Assembly: GCA_011317545.1 (NCBI GenBank)
Contig: WUJK01000006.1
Coordinates: forward strand, 1,674,001-1,738,000
Direction of reading: 5' to 3'
DNA from: Coniella vitis
Lineage: Eukaryota; Ascomycota; Sordariomycetes; Diaporthales; Schizoparmaceae
Length of the DNA stretch: 64,000 nt
A program made the translations under genes and the position numbers. Below the pieces are notes generated by a model. It was not told where the DNA came from, searched no databases, and was given only the letters and a program-made list of their open reading frames with translations. This document shows positions 1 to 12,068 of the stretch, piece by piece (position 1 is the first letter of the stretch; each line of letters opens with the position of its first letter).

Positions 1-970
1 ATGTTGTTGCATGGCGGGAGGCGTCTGCAGATACGCTTCTTGCAAACACAATGACGCCCGCAGGAAATTATCACAGTCGAAGTTGAAGCGCCCGAGATAG
101 TAGAGGTACGTGACACGCTGCGCGGCTGGGTACAGTTGAAGTGGCGGACCACTTGTTGAGACGTTTAGCAGGAGTTGAGCTGCGAGGCGAGACTTGCCAC
201 ACTGTAAGGATTTGTTAGCTGACACAGAAAAATATTACCACTGGTATTCAAAGCTTGAGACGAACCGTAAATAAAAGCTTGAGCACAAGGTTGGCGAAAA
301 TGTAGACTCCTACTTTCTTGCCTTCTGGCCTCGCAAATCGAGTGCTTGACCGGTCAGTCAGACAAGAGGTGAATATCTTTTGTATAATGTCAGCAGATTG
401 TTCAACCATCGACTTGCTGTCCTCGTCTCCTGCAATAGCTCGCCGGCCTGCCATGAGTTCCGGTCGCCTATGGAGCATCATGACCACCTTCGACAAGGCT
501 TCCGAGAGGGATATGCTGGTTTTGAACATGAGACTGCCATATTGTGGATGTGATAGCGCCGTAGCACACGTGCTGTGGTGCTTGCATGTCAGTACGTGCA
601 AACGAACACGTTCGCGTGGTTATGGCAGAAAGACATACGTTAGCAGACCAGATAGCAGCTCTTGCAGACCCATTAAGTCGTCGAAGTTCGCATCCTTCCA
701 GTAGAGCAGGTACTCTTTGAGAAACACTACAAAGCTAGGCCATGGCGAGCCGGTTCCTTCTGCCGGATCCTCGACCTCGGGCATGCAATTGTCGACAAGC
801 TTCTCAATGGCAGCTGTGCTCGCGAAGCTCCGCCGGAGCTCATCTCGCAACTGGAAATAAGAACCAGCCGTTGGTGTCGGCTCAACCTGAAGCCATGTGG
901 AAAGGCCATCGCCGTCAAGCGAAGTGACATAACCTCTGACGGATGTGAGAAACTGCGTCACCAATGCCAT
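1..970 (-). CDS. csn12: Csn12/Thp1-like PCI-domain protein, 3' part cut by window edge
   Basis: Three exons read: 970-639, 572-266 and 201 to beyond base 1; introns of 66 and 64 nt with GT-AG ends keep the frame. The reading begins at the first in-frame ATG (MALVTQFL); the frame is open upstream without another ATG. Recognisable stretches are WLQVEP near the N-terminus, RPEGKKVGVYIFANLVLKL in exon 2, and LYPAAQRVTYLYYLGRFNFD in exon 3, which match the conserved helical repeats before the PCI fold of the Csn12/PCID2 family. Yeast Csn12 is linked to the COP9 signalosome and mRNA processing; its relative Thp1 is a TREX-2 mRNA-export subunit. The C-terminal PCI winged helix lies outside the window, so I cannot separate Csn12 from Thp1 further. 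Family assignment is confident; exact paralogue less so. Confidence 0.8.
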
Positions 971-1535
971 GACTTGCAAGGAGCATTGGTCCAAAGCGTA
1001 CCGGGTGGAGGCGACCGAACTGGCGAAAGCTGCTCCGGGAAGACGCGGTGGCAGAGCGATGTGTGAAATTCTTGCAGCAAGTGTTATGAACGCATTATCG
1101 TAGTATAATCAAAGTAGATTCAATTTCTTGATTGCTCGGTAGATATTCGATAATGGTTATACAGGCAGTGCAGGCAAAAGACTGGGAAGTTTTCGTGCAG
1201 CGATTGACTGTTACTGTAGTACTGGGCTGATTGCATCGCGTGGCTGTGGTTGTCAAGCGTTCCGAGGCCTTGGGCACGTTTGTATGCTGGTTTGTACCTA
1301 GGTACTTATTGTAAGTACTATGTACTGCTTACTGGTGGGGCCGCTATTCCATGTTTTCCAGCGAGCTGCCCGCTGGGGGCTTGCACATTTTGGATATCGC
1401 CAAAAAAAGCTTCCACAGTCTACAAAAAACATGGAATCGATATGCAATAGCACCCTGCGCAACCTGATCAGCGTCGTTGACTGCTATCACACGACAACTA
1501 GCTCTTATTTCTGCCCCAAAAATGGGCCATTACTC
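971..1535. other. Intergenic: csn12-like upstream region and thiolase 3' flank
   Basis: No gene seen. It holds a perfect 12-bp palindrome GTACCTAGGTAC (1294-1305) followed by a TACTATGTA motif (1316-1324). The region should contain the promoter of the csn12-like gene and the 3' UTR of the thiolase gene. Confidence 0.6.
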
Positions 1536-2976
1536 CTACACTGACTCGATTCGCTGCACCACTAGAGCAGTGGCTGCACCTCCACCGTTACAGATCGCCG
1601 CAACGCCGTACTCGCCGGGCTTGAGCTGGTGCAACAACGTTGTGAGAATTCTTGACCCAGAGCTTCCCAGCGCATGACCAAGAGAGATAGCACCGCCCAA
1701 AGGGTTGACCTTGGCCCCTTCCAATCCGAGAATCTGGCAGCGAAGCAGTCAGTGTACGTCTCCCAGTCGCATATTCGGTCAGTGTCGATACGAACCTTCT
1801 CATTCGCCTTGATAACGGCAGCGAAAGCTTCATTGAATTCCCAGACAGCGACCTGATCCTTTGTGATGCCAGCTCTTTCCAGAGCAATGGGCACAGCCTT
1901 GGCTGGTGCCACTGGAAAGTCAATCGGGTTCATCGCAGCATCTGCGGACCCGCATATTCTCGCTAGCACCCGCGACTTCGATCCAAATTCCTGCGCAACT
2001 GCTTTACTTCCCAGAACCAGAGCACTGGCCCCGTCGTTAAGCGTAGAAGAGCTGGCCGCAGTAACCGTACCGGTGCCGTCCCGGACAAAGGCAGGCTTCA
2101 AAGTAGGAATTTTCTCCAGCTTGACGTCGAGAAAACCCTCGTCCATGTCTATCACGGTTTCGCCTTTCCGGCTCTTGACTGTCACCGGCGCGATCTCTTC
2201 GGCAAAAGCCTTTGCCTTCCATGCTGCTTGTGCGCGCTCATATGACTGGATCGCATACTGATCCTGCATCTCACGAGTGATGCCATAAGTCTTGGCTGTG
2301 TTCTCTGCGCAGTTTCCCATGTGGATTTGATCATAAACATCCGTCAAACCGTCTTTGATCAGCCCGTCCTCCATCTTTACGTGGCCAAATGCTGGCAGGG
2401 AACTCGCTCTCGGCACATAGTAGGGCACTTGAGACATGTTCTCCATACCCCCAGCAACTTGCACGTCGGATAGGCCCAACTGGATGTTTTGCGCAGCGAA
2501 AACGACCGCTTTGAGGCCCGATGCGCACACCTTGTTGATAGTAATGGCCTCGACGGAGGGTGATAGGCCAGCAAAAATAGAAGCTTGCCGAGCTGGCGCC
2601 TGGCCTACAGATGCTTGCATCACATTTCCCATGTAGACGTCTGTGATCCTGTCGGCTGGCACTCCGGATCTTTCGACGGCTGCTTTGATGGCGACAGCGC
2701 CAAGCTTGGGTGCAGGGACGGTGAGAAACGAGCCATTGAACTGCGACACAAAGTTAGCTGGGGACAATTACGGTTGTGGAGGCCCGAGGTCGATCGACTA
2801 ACCTTGGCAGTCGGGGTTCTTGCGGCACTTAATATGTACGCATCTCTAACTTCTTGCTGGAGGGCTGCCTTTGCTGAAAAGCGCCGTATTGACCCAGACA
2901 CGCTTCGGCATGTGACGCCCGCACCCGCAGCACTTTGGATGGACGACCTTAGGCAAGACGAATACATGGCAAGCAT
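1536..2976 (-). CDS. Acetyl-CoA C-acetyltransferase (acetoacetyl-CoA thiolase), mitochondrial type
   Basis: Exons 2976-2803, 2740-1796 and 1733-1536 give 438 residues; both introns are 62 nt. The enzyme interconverts two acetyl-CoA with acetoacetyl-CoA and CoA, in ketone, isoleucine and fatty-acid catabolism or in sterol precursor synthesis. Visible thiolase signatures: nucleophile Cys130 in NKVCASG, NEAFA near 350, His393 in SLGHALGSSGSR, and Cys421 in ICNGGGAAT. The first 35-40 residues are rich in Ser, Arg and Ala with almost no acid (RSVSGSIRRFS), a typical mitochondrial presequence; the cytosolic Erg10 form lacks this. So I infer the ACAT1-like mitochondrial paralogue. Start is the first ATG of exon 1; a second ATG lies three codons on. 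It shares an upstream region of 0.8 kb with divergent rad6. Confidence 0.92.
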
Positions 2977-3798
2977 AAGATTAGACGAAATGGTAGGGTG
3001 TGCAAACGGAGGTATCTGAGATGCGAGTACCAGCCAGCAAGACAGGATTGAATTTATTCAAGCAAGGAACAGTTGCAACGGGATAGGTATAAGCAATGCC
3101 GTGAAGCATTCGTGGACGGTGCGGTGTGTGGCGCGCGGGACAAGAGCGCGAGCCTCGGCAATGGCGGTCTTCTTGTTGCGCCTTCCCTTGAGCCTCTGGT
3201 ACCCGCTGCAGCTCATCGCTTCACTACCCCTACTGCGTCATGCGCCCAGCTAAGCACTACCTAGGTACCCAACCTGCCAATGCTTAGAAGTCAACAACTC
3301 TGGAGACTCGAGCCAAGCCTTCGCTGTACTATGTATTGTTGGGTTTGGAATGCTCTACTCCTTGACCTTGCGAGCCGCAAGAATTGACTTTGCATCGCTG
3401 AATTACATATGCGTTGAGTTGGGGCTTCTGGATAGTTGAGTGGGTGACTTGTGTCACTACATAGTATACATAGTACCACTCATGCCTCAGCACCTTGGTA
3501 AAACGTATATAGTGACTGCTACTAGTACTTATGTACAACAGGCACCCCTGGAGTGGTGATCAGCGGCAGGCGACTTGCTGGCCGCGAAACCCCTACCCGC
3601 CTGTCGCCTTATCGATACGATACAGGGGCGTCTCTAGAGTCCGCCCCGCGATCTCTCCCCCACAATCCACGACATCAGCGCAAGCCATCACAAGCAATCA
3701 CTGGGCACTCGGCGCATATCTGCTTTGAAAGCTTCCCCCGTTCGACATTTGCATCCCTGACATTGTCCCATTGTCTCCTGGTGTCATCACCCGCCATC
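2977..3798. promoter_or_regulatory. Divergent promoter region, thiolase and rad6
   Basis: No gene seen between two divergent start codons. Contains CCTCGG (3153-3158), the hexamer known to be bound by FarA/FarB regulators in Aspergillus; a perfect TACCTAGGTA palindrome (3258-3267); and two head-to-tail TACATAGTA copies (3458-3475). Assignment as promoter rests on position only. Confidence 0.5.
3458..3475. repeat. Tandem pair of the 9-bp motif TACATAGTA
   Basis: Two exact copies abut (3458-3466 and 3467-3475). The same 9-mer or its reverse complement recurs in many other gaps of the window. No function can be read from the sequence. Confidence 0.85.
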
Positions 3799-4475
3799 AT
3801 GTCTACTGCAGCTCGTCGACGGTTGATGCGTGACTTCAAGGTCAGCATTCCGCCACTCCCGCCCCCCACCGCCAGACTCAAACTGACCGCTTCAACAGCG
3901 CATGCAAACCGATCCTCCCGCTGGTGTCTCAGCATCTCCTGTACCCGACAATGTCATGACATGGTAAGCTATATTCTGAAGGAATAATCATCGTGACCGA
4001 TCTGAGAAGTGCGCCCGGCTGATTTGAGGAAATCCCCCTCGCGGATACAGGAATGCTGTCATTATCGGCCCAGCAGACACGCCCTTTGAGGACGGAACCT
4101 TCCGCCTCGTAATGCACTTTGAAGAGCAATATCCAAACAAGCCTCCATCCGTCAAGTTCATTAGCCAGATGTTCCACCCCAACGTCTACGCCACGGGCGA
4201 GCTGTGCCTTGACATCTTGCAAAATCGCTGGAGCCCAACGTACGATGTGGCCGCCGTATTGACAAGCATCCAAAGGTGTGTCAGAATGAAGAAAGCAGAG
4301 GGTTTTGGTCACAAGGAAGAGCGCCACCGCTAACGTGACTCCCAGTTTGCTTAATGACCCCAACACCGGATCACCCGCCAACGTCGAAGCCTCGAATCTC
4401 TACAAGGATAACCGCAAAGAATACACCAAGAGGGTGCGGGAAACCGTTGAAAAGAGCTGGGAAGACTCATGCTAA
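3799..4475 (+). CDS. rad6: Ubiquitin-conjugating enzyme E2 Rad6/Ubc2
   Basis: Exons 3799-3840, 3899-3963, 4051-4275 and 4346-4475 give 153 residues, the usual size for fungal Rad6 (about 150). It carries ubiquitin on Cys88 (TGELCLDILQ) and, with Rad18 or Bre1 type ligases, ubiquitinates PCNA in post-replication repair and histone H2B. The N-terminus MSTAARRRLMRDFKRMQ and the block NKPPSVKFISQMFHPNVYA are diagnostic. The third residue of Trp36 is split by the second intron (TG|G), supporting the splice choice. There is no long acidic tail as in budding yeast; the protein ends KSWEDSC, like other filamentous fungi and animals. Start is the first ATG after a pyrimidine-rich leader. Confidence 0.96.
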
Positions 4476-6093
4476 AGTATTCCCGGGTCTGAAACTGAAG
4501 GTTCCCCCAACCTTGAACGTACGGGCGTTTCCTTTCATATGTTTCCACATTGGGGAGTCAAGGGCGTTCACGGTTTTCAATATCTCACAACACATCATCA
4601 TACTCCACTTCTTTTTGCTGGATGGGCGTTTGAGAGGCAATGCATTTCCCTATAAGCAGGCCTATGGCGGATCGATAGCAAGACAGATAGGCGGATAAGC
4701 AGGCATTAGGGTCCTTTAGGCATCGGTTGATTCTAATGCATTGAACATCAATTGGGGGTCATGACTTTATCGAACTATACCGTGCGTTGCTCTGCTGTTA
4801 CATGTGGACGGGTCAGAACCAAAAGATGTTGTTGAAGAGCCCTTGTTCCTGTGCTCAGCGGCCATACATTTGTACTATGTACATACCGGCCTCGGTGCAC
4901 ATGACACTGATAAAGCCTCAACCCCACCCCCGAGTCCGGCACGAGTTCGCGTGCTCCCGCGCTCAGCAACCGCTGAGCATACTGCTATCAGCATTACGAC
5001 AATCTTGTATCTTGAGGAATCGAGGAGATGACTGAATAAGACTTGGTCACTGACCGTGCGCACCTCTAGGATGCCAATCATGCACCTCGACAACAAATGC
5101 GCATGAACGTTGCAGAAATTGGGCTGCATGCGACTGGGGGCCGGTATTAGTGGCTAGAATCTCTGTGCTGTTGCGTTGGCAGTCGGGCTGCAGACCCTCA
5201 GGGGCCCGGGGGGGACACGGCGAAGAAGTGGCATTGGCGCCAATTTCCCTTGGCTCAGCCCTCTCTGTTGCTATACCATAGTATGTATAGACTCTTGAAG
5301 GTACTTAGTACTAGACTTTCTGGGCACCTTTGCTTGTTGCAATAACTCCTCAAAAGGCATTGGAACGCACAACAGTGGACTGCAACAACACCAAGGGAAG
5401 GTAGGATACTAGATGGGTGACTGCAACAAAATGTTGTGACACTCATGTAGCACAGGGCTCGGGCCATACGACCCCAAACAAAAACACAATTGTACATAGC
5501 AACCAAACTAAGCAAGTACACAGATATTTTGATATGTACACAGTACAGTGTACCTCGCTGACTGCAAAGTAGAGTCAACAGCCGTCGACCCGCACGCGCA
5601 TGTGAGTTTTAGCGCGTCTGTTTCGGATGACTCGACGCAGACAGACATCAACTTGCCCAGGCTTGCCAGTCTTCAGCAGATCCACACCCTGGCCAGGTTG
5701 GGCTCATAGCGCTCTATCTCTTTCCCCTCTCCTCCTCCGAACCACCACCAGCCCAGTCTGCCAGGCTGCTGCTGCGACAAACCGAGCGGACACTTTTCTC
5801 TCAATCGAAGTAGAGCGTCCCAGCTTGTCAACGGCATCCAAGACATAGCAGGACTTGTCGCCCTCCTCCGGCTTCTCCAAGTCTGAAAAGGAGAACCACC
5901 CGGCACTGCAACGCCCCACCCCGACTTCTGGAGCTGCTGGCTTCCTTTACCGACTTCTCGCGGCGGGTCGTACATACCTGGCCTCCTCCGCCTTCCTTTT
6001 GACGGAACTATCCTTCACTACAACTGCGGCTTGCCGCACGAGAGTTGCTGCTACTATCGCTCCCTCGGATTCCGCAACCACGATCCGCCCATC
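4476..6093. other. Intergenic: rad6 3' flank and kinesin upstream region
   Basis: About 1.6 kb without a gene I can support; reading frames here lack conserved motifs. Includes TACTATGTA at 4873-4881, a G4C3G7 run (5201-5214), and a CT-rich leader directly before the kinesin start that is probably its 5' UTR. Confidence 0.55.
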
Positions 6094-9008
6094 ATGTCGA
6101 GTGCAAACAGCATCAAGGTCGTGGCTCGGTTCAGGCCCCAGAACAGGGTCGAGATCGAGTCGGGCGGCCAGCCTATTGTCAAGTTCGATGGCGATGACAC
6201 GGTCGCGATCGATGTATGTTTTACACTTGGCTATGGCTTCATTCCCTCGTCGCAGGACACCAGCAGCTACTAATCAGCTTACCTCTTCCAACAGTCCAAG
6301 GAAGCCCAGGGTTCCTTCACCTTCGACCGTGTTTTCGACATGCAGTGCAAGCAATCAGACATTTTTGACTACTCGATCCGTCCGACTGTCGATGATATCC
6401 TCAATGGTTACAATGGAACCGTCTTTGCGTACGGTCAAACGGGTGCCGGAAAGTCGTTCACCATGATGGGTTCCAGCATAGACGACCTAGAAAATCGTGG
6501 TGTGATTCCACGTATCGTGGAGCAGATCTTTGCTAGCATCATGTCCAGCCCCAGCACAATCGAGTACACGGTCCGCGTGAGCTACATGGAAATTTACATG
6601 GAGCGCATCCGTGATTTGATGGCGCCGCAAAACGACAATTTGCCGGTACACGAGGAGAAGAACCGCGGCGTCTACGTCAAGGGCCTTTTGGAAATATACG
6701 TTTCTAGTGTCCAAGAAGTCTTTGAGGTCATGCGAAGGGGCGGCAATGCCCGAGCCGTCGCCGCTACTAACATGAACCAGGAGTCTTCCCGTTCACACTC
6801 CATCTTCGTCATTACTGTCACGCAAAAGAACGTCGAAACCGGATCAGCCAAGAGCGGCCAGCTGTTCCTGGTCGACTTGGCTGGTAGTGAAAAGGTTGGC
6901 AAGACAGGTGCCAGTGGCCAGACCTTGGAAGAGGCCAAGAAGATCAACAAAAGTTTGAGTGCTCTCGGAATGGTCATCAACTCCTTGACGGATGGCAAAT
7001 CCTCACATGTTCCCTACAGAGACTCAAAGCTTACTCGCATTTTGCAAGAGTCCTTGGGTGGTAACAGTCGGACGACACTGATTATCAACTGTTCGCCAAG
7101 CAGTTATAACGATGCCGAAACTCTCAGCACTCTGCGGTTCGGTATGCGCGCCAAGTCTATCAAGAACAAGGCCAAGGTCAACGCCGAACTGAGTCCTGCC
7201 GAGCTGAAGATGCTTCTTGGAAAGGCAAAGACACAAATCACAACGTTCGAGAATTACATTGTCAATCTAGAAGGCGAAGTCCAGCTATGGCGTGCAGGAG
7301 AGGCTGTTCCAAAAGAGAAATGGGTTCCTCCGCTCTCTGCGGATGGAGTTCATACAAAGTCCCTGCCAACCAGACCAGCTACACCATCTAAGCTGATATC
7401 TGACAGCCGTGCTGAGACACCCGCCATCTCGGAACGCGCTGGCACACCCTCGATTCCCATGGACAAGGACGAACGAGAAGAGTTCTTGCGACGGGAAAAC
7501 GAGCTGCAAGATCAGCTTTCGGAGAGAGAGTCGCAGGTTGTTCTTGCGGAAAAAGCACTGCGCGAGACCAAGGAGGAGCTATCTATCATCAAGGAGCACG
7601 ATGGCAAGCTTGGCAAGGAAAATGAGAAGTTGAACAGTGAAGTCAATGAGGTCAAGATGCAACTCGAGCGTCTCACCTTTGAAGGCAAGGAGGCTCAAAT
7701 CACCATGGATGCTCTCAAGGAAGCCAACTCTGAGCTTACGACCGAACTCGACGACTTGAAACAGCAGCTTCTGGACGTCAAGATGAGTGCCAAGGAGAAC
7801 GGTGCAGCTCTGGATGAAAAGGAGAAGAAGAAGGCAGAGAAGATGGCTCAGATGATGGCTGGCTTCGACCTGGGTAGTGATGTCTTCAGCGACAATGAAC
7901 GGTCAATCGGCGAGGCCATCCAGCAGCTCGATCAGTTGCAAGAGATCAGCTCTGAAGGCAATGTTATTCCGGCGGACGACCTCAAGGCCATCCGGGAGAA
8001 GCTCGTTGCTACCCAAGGCATCGTGCGACAGGCCGAGCTTTCCATGTACAGCTCGACATCCAATAGCTTTGATGCTAAGCGCAGAGCGGAGCTGGAAGCC
8101 CGTCTCGTCAGCATGCAGCAAGAATATGAGGATCTCCTTGCTCGTAATCTTGGCGATAATGATGCCGAGGAGATCAAGGCACGGCTTGAGCAGGCGTACG
8201 CCTCAAAGCAAGGCACCCAGATTGAGCTTGTCAACGAGCTCAAGGCCGATGTTGCCCAGAAGGCCACCGAGAATGAGCGCATGAAGGTCTTGATTGAGGA
8301 CCTTCAGCGACAAGTCAAGGCTGGCACTGCCGCCCCCATGGCCAACGGCAAGACTGTTGCTCAACAAATGGCCGAGTTCGATGTTATGAAGAAATCGCTC
8401 ATGCGCGACCTTCAGAACCGTTGCGAACGCGTCGTCGAGCTTGAGATCTCCTTGGACGAGACCCGCGAGCAGTACAACAATGTGCTGCGATCTTCCAACA
8501 ATCGTGCTCAGCAGAAGAAGATGGCTTTCCTGGAGCGCAACCTCGAGCAACTTACGCAGGTGCAAAGGCAACTTGTTGAACAAAACTCGAGCCTCAAGAA
8601 GGAGGTGGCTATTGCCGAGCGGAAGCTCATTGCAAGGAACGAGCGTATCCAGAGCTTGGAGAGCCTTCTCCAGGACAGCCAAGAAAAGATGGCTCAGGCT
8701 AATCACAAGTGCGTCATTGTTTGAAGATTTACTCCAGTTGTAACGAGGTGGACCCGCTAACACATGGCATTAGATTCGAGGTACAGCTCGCTGCTGTCAA
8801 GGAGCGCCTGGAAGCCGCCAAGGCTGGCAGCACTCGCGGCCTCAACTCGCCCACTGGTGGTATGGGAGGTTTTAGCTTCGCCAGTGCCGGCAGCCGCATT
8901 GCTAAGCCTCTGCGAGGTGGTGGTGAGGCGCCGTCGTCTAACCCGACCATCCAGAACCTCCAAGAAACCTCTAATAAGCGAACGAGCTGGTTCTTCCAGA
9001 AGAGTTAG
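6094..9008 (+). CDS. kin1: Conventional kinesin heavy chain (kinesin-1, fungal type)
   Basis: Exons 6094-6213, 6295-8708 and 8774-9008 give 922 residues, matching fungal kinesin-1 (about 930). It is a plus-end microtubule motor that transports vesicles, nuclei and cell-wall cargo in hyphae. The motor domain spans about residues 1-330: P-loop GQTGAGKS at 87-94, switch I NQESSRSHS, switch II LVDLAGSEKVGKTGA, and the microtubule-binding HVPYRDSKLTRIL. A neck and long coiled-coil stalk follow, rich in heptads of Glu, Lys and Leu. The tail ends with the fungal-specific Gly/Ser-rich stretch (GGMGGFSFASAGSRIAKPLR) and NKRTSWFFQKS; the IAKP segment corresponds to the autoinhibitory IAK motif. Fungal kinesin-1 usually works without light chains. 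Branch-like CTAAC sites precede both acceptors or nearly so. Confidence 0.95.
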
Positions 9009-10215
9009 ATGGGATACCCGCAGAGCATTCCAGAGCAGTGAGGAAGAGTCAAGATACGCTCTCTGTCTCTCTAGTTGTTCACGACCTAGCCGTCGGAGGG
9101 CGAGAGGACAGCGTCGATTCTACACTTCCCGGTAGAGACTGCTAGAACCCATCCACATTTTGTTCAAGTCTCAAAGAACTGAGCTATTTACAATGAACTC
9201 AGCCACTATACCCCCACTTATTTCACTGAAATCTTTCCACGTTAACCCCCCCGGGGGGGTCCTCCTTCCCTCCATTCCCTTTCATCAAGAGGTTGACCTT
9301 TACTGGGTTTTGCGAAGCGCGAGAGGAAGAAAACATAAATGCAGCTCATAGATAAGAAAGCCAGAGCTCGGAGTATGTCTATACATGTGCCTTGTTTTGA
9401 GAAAAATCTTGGAGTGGCTTGTTTGGATTTTTCTATTGGGGCATCACATCCTCTTCGTGTGCGATTTGTCATAGTGAGACGATAGGCTGCAAGGGGCGAT
9501 CGATTAGCTGGTCCATGAACAGGCATCTGTGTCTCTTCGATTCTTGTCGTCGCACAAAAGACCATATTCGCTGCTGGTTTGAAGGAGGAAGAGGCAGAGC
9601 AAAAGCGGCAAACGAAGAGTAGGGGTGGATTTGGCTCAAATGGGACCAGCAAAAAGAGCGCGCACACGCTTGGCCTATTGGTTTGGTGGGGGTTTTCGCG
9701 TTTGAAATGGACCCCAACCAACTACATGGTGCAAGAAGATGGCGAGATGGCGAGAGGAAGTGTTGAGTCATCTGTTTATGGGACCATGATGTGTTGCACG
9801 AGTATATGTGTGGTCGTGGTTGTCACGGACGCGAAATGCCAAGCTATGATAGATCTCTTCATTTTATTACATACGTGTATCGTTGGATTTCACTGGCTTC
9901 TGGCTGCGAGTTGTGTATAAAGGTTGTGGGAAGTATACCGATTATTGTGACAAGAGGTAAACACCATTTACCGTAGATACAAGTACCGGCCTCATTCAGC
10001 CTTAAAAAAGTACTGCTTTGGCTTGCCATGTCCGACCCATGAGATATAAGCAATAGAACAATTACACTATCCATAACGACCCGCCAGCTAAGCACTGTGT
10101 GATACCTAAAGCAAGTTCCTGGCTATCGCGACGACTTTAAAATTCAAAATTCAGTGGTTTTCGACCATGTCTTCCAAGTTGCTGCGAAAACAACGCTAGT
10201 GCGTATATCGGCCTC
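9009..10215. other. Convergent intergenic region after kinesin
   Basis: No gene supported. It holds the 3' flanks of kinesin and of the membrane-protein gene that converges on it, plus the C7G7 palindrome at 9246-9259. Confidence 0.55.
9246..9259. repeat. Perfect C7G7 palindrome
   Basis: Seven C followed by seven G, about 240 bases after the kinesin stop codon. If transcribed it could fold only with another copy, since no loop is present. A similar C6G7 lies at 42070-42082 and C11G3 at 13595-13608, all outside genes. Confidence 0.8.
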
Positions 10216-11409
10216 CTACATACCATCGGCAGGGCGAGCGGTCCGAAGCATCAAGAGGGCCTCGGGGACGACGATCATTAAAACAACGGCATACGCCGCC
10301 CACGTAATGAGGGCTATCTTGGCCATGAGCTTGTACAGCCTGATCCAACTCGCGCGATTGAAAGTTCTCCAAGCGGTGACGAAGTCAACATAGCCCTTAC
10401 CAGTAACGACAGCGGGTTCCACTACACCGCCAAATGAGCGGTCAAAGGGCACAATAGTGTCCTCGTCGGGCGGTAGGAAACTGGCCTGCACGCGGCACAG
10501 GGTGACATGAGCTGGAATGACGAGAAGGACCGTGCTCACAATAGCCACGAGCACGACGAGGAAGCTCTGCCAAAGAGCGTGATGGGTGTAGTTAGGAACA
10601 GAAGTAGGATTTCGAAAGTCCCAACGCGAATAGCCAAAGGCATTGATAAGCAGGCGCGGCAGTAAATGGGTCACCTCGGCAGCAATGCAGTAGGCTGTGG
10701 TAGGTAGCCAGGTCGCCTTGAAAGTCTTGACAAAGGGTGGTAGGCGCCGCCAGAAGGAGCGATCCGAGGGCATCGAAATGACAATATGCGTCCAGACAGC
10801 TGAAAGCTGAATCGTGGAGAAGGCGGCAATCAGGAAAATGAAGAAGCGTGGGATGAAGGGTCCCAAGATCAAGCCAAAGACTCCGCCTGCAATGCCCGCG
10901 ACCACTTCGCAGCCAAAGCCACGGAAGTTTGCTGTCCAGCCTGCGGTGGAGTAGAGCAGTGTATTGGTTCGGCGCAGAGATGTGGTTATAAGGACGCCGT
11001 CGATGTCGTCTGAGATAGCGTTGGGCTCGTCTCCATTCAAACTAACGGCGGAGTATGTGGGCGCCGGCGGGTTGGGGTCTTCCACAATGGCAAGAGTTGG
11101 ATAGACCGTACCCAAGGTGTAGCCAATCTGTAGGTAAGATGCGTAAGATTAGTACAATAGCAACGAATGGGCTTGGCTCGACTGGGCACAACGACAACGA
11201 CAACGATAACAACATGAGCACTGCACGTAGAGGCATGGTGTACGTACGTAGAGAAAGACGGGCAGGAAGACCAAGAAGTCGGCAAAGAAGACCAGAACGG
11301 CCCAGCCAGGCAGCTGGGCCATGTCATCGCCATTGTTGTCGCCGGTCGTCACGTCAGCAGCTCTTCTGGCTAGCACGCCACCGAACGTGGCCAAGTGCTG
11401 GTAGACCAT
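10216..11409 (-). CDS. Multi-span membrane protein (fungal family often labelled ubiquitin carrier)
   Basis: Exons 11409-11248 and 11127-10216 give 357 residues; the 120-nt intron has a TACTAATC branch-like site. I see no ubiquitin-conjugating fold and no active-site Cys motif, although related fungal proteins are, as I recall, often labelled ubiquitin carrier protein; that label should not be trusted here. What is visible: a soluble N-terminus of about 30 residues, a first hydrophobic segment in WAVLVFFADFLVFLPVFLY, then at least four more (around VVAGIAGGVFGLILG, FFIFLIAAFSTIQL, SFLVVLVAIVSTVLLVI and ALITWAAYAVVLMIVV). A short conserved-looking piece, TLGTVYPTLAIVEDPNPP, links the first segment to the rest. 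Function unknown; a membrane role is the only safe inference. Confidence 0.75.
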
Positions 11410-12068
11410 CTTCAGCGGCTGCTCCTTGGATGAGCGGAGGGGGTTGGAATGCTGGCAAACGGTGTTGTCGTGGCAGTCGGCAATTGAGCACTGGGTAGGC
11501 GTGGACGCGTGGCTGTGGCAGAGGCAGGGAAAGAGGGAGAGTCGGAAAAGGCAGTCGCTAATTTCGAGGGGAGACACAGCAGCGACATACTGGGGGTTTT
11601 ATTACGCTGAGGGATCCATGGATCCGAGCTGACCGGGTAAGCGCGATGTAAGTGGTGAGCGAGCGGGTGGCACTACTACGTACCAAGGTATGCACAGTGT
11701 AGCGAGTAGCAGGCAGCCATAGCCCCACTCTGCTTCCATGCTTGCATGAAGAGCCTCGTCTGAGCCTCCTGAGAACCCTCAGGGCCTGCCAACAGGTTAC
11801 CGTGCAGCAGCTCAGCGGCTCACATCAGCCACTGGTATGTAGCACCTCACTCACTTGTTTCCCCCCAAGAAATACCTAGTTACCGACATTACAACAGCTG
11901 ATGGCAGCCATCACTGATCGCGGATAGACTCATAGTCTGCACCAAGTCTCCAGAAATTCGTACTTATTCCAGGTTTCCGTGCTTGGAAACCGCCCAAGGC
12001 AATGTCAAGATGGTTCAACAGCAGCATTCGCTGATGAACAGGTCCCGCTCGCCTTCAACTTCAACATT
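11410..12068. promoter_or_regulatory. Divergent promoter region, membrane protein and reductase
   Basis: About 660 bases between divergent starts. No gene seen. Several GTAC-containing short palindromes are present but no factor site I can name. Confidence 0.4.
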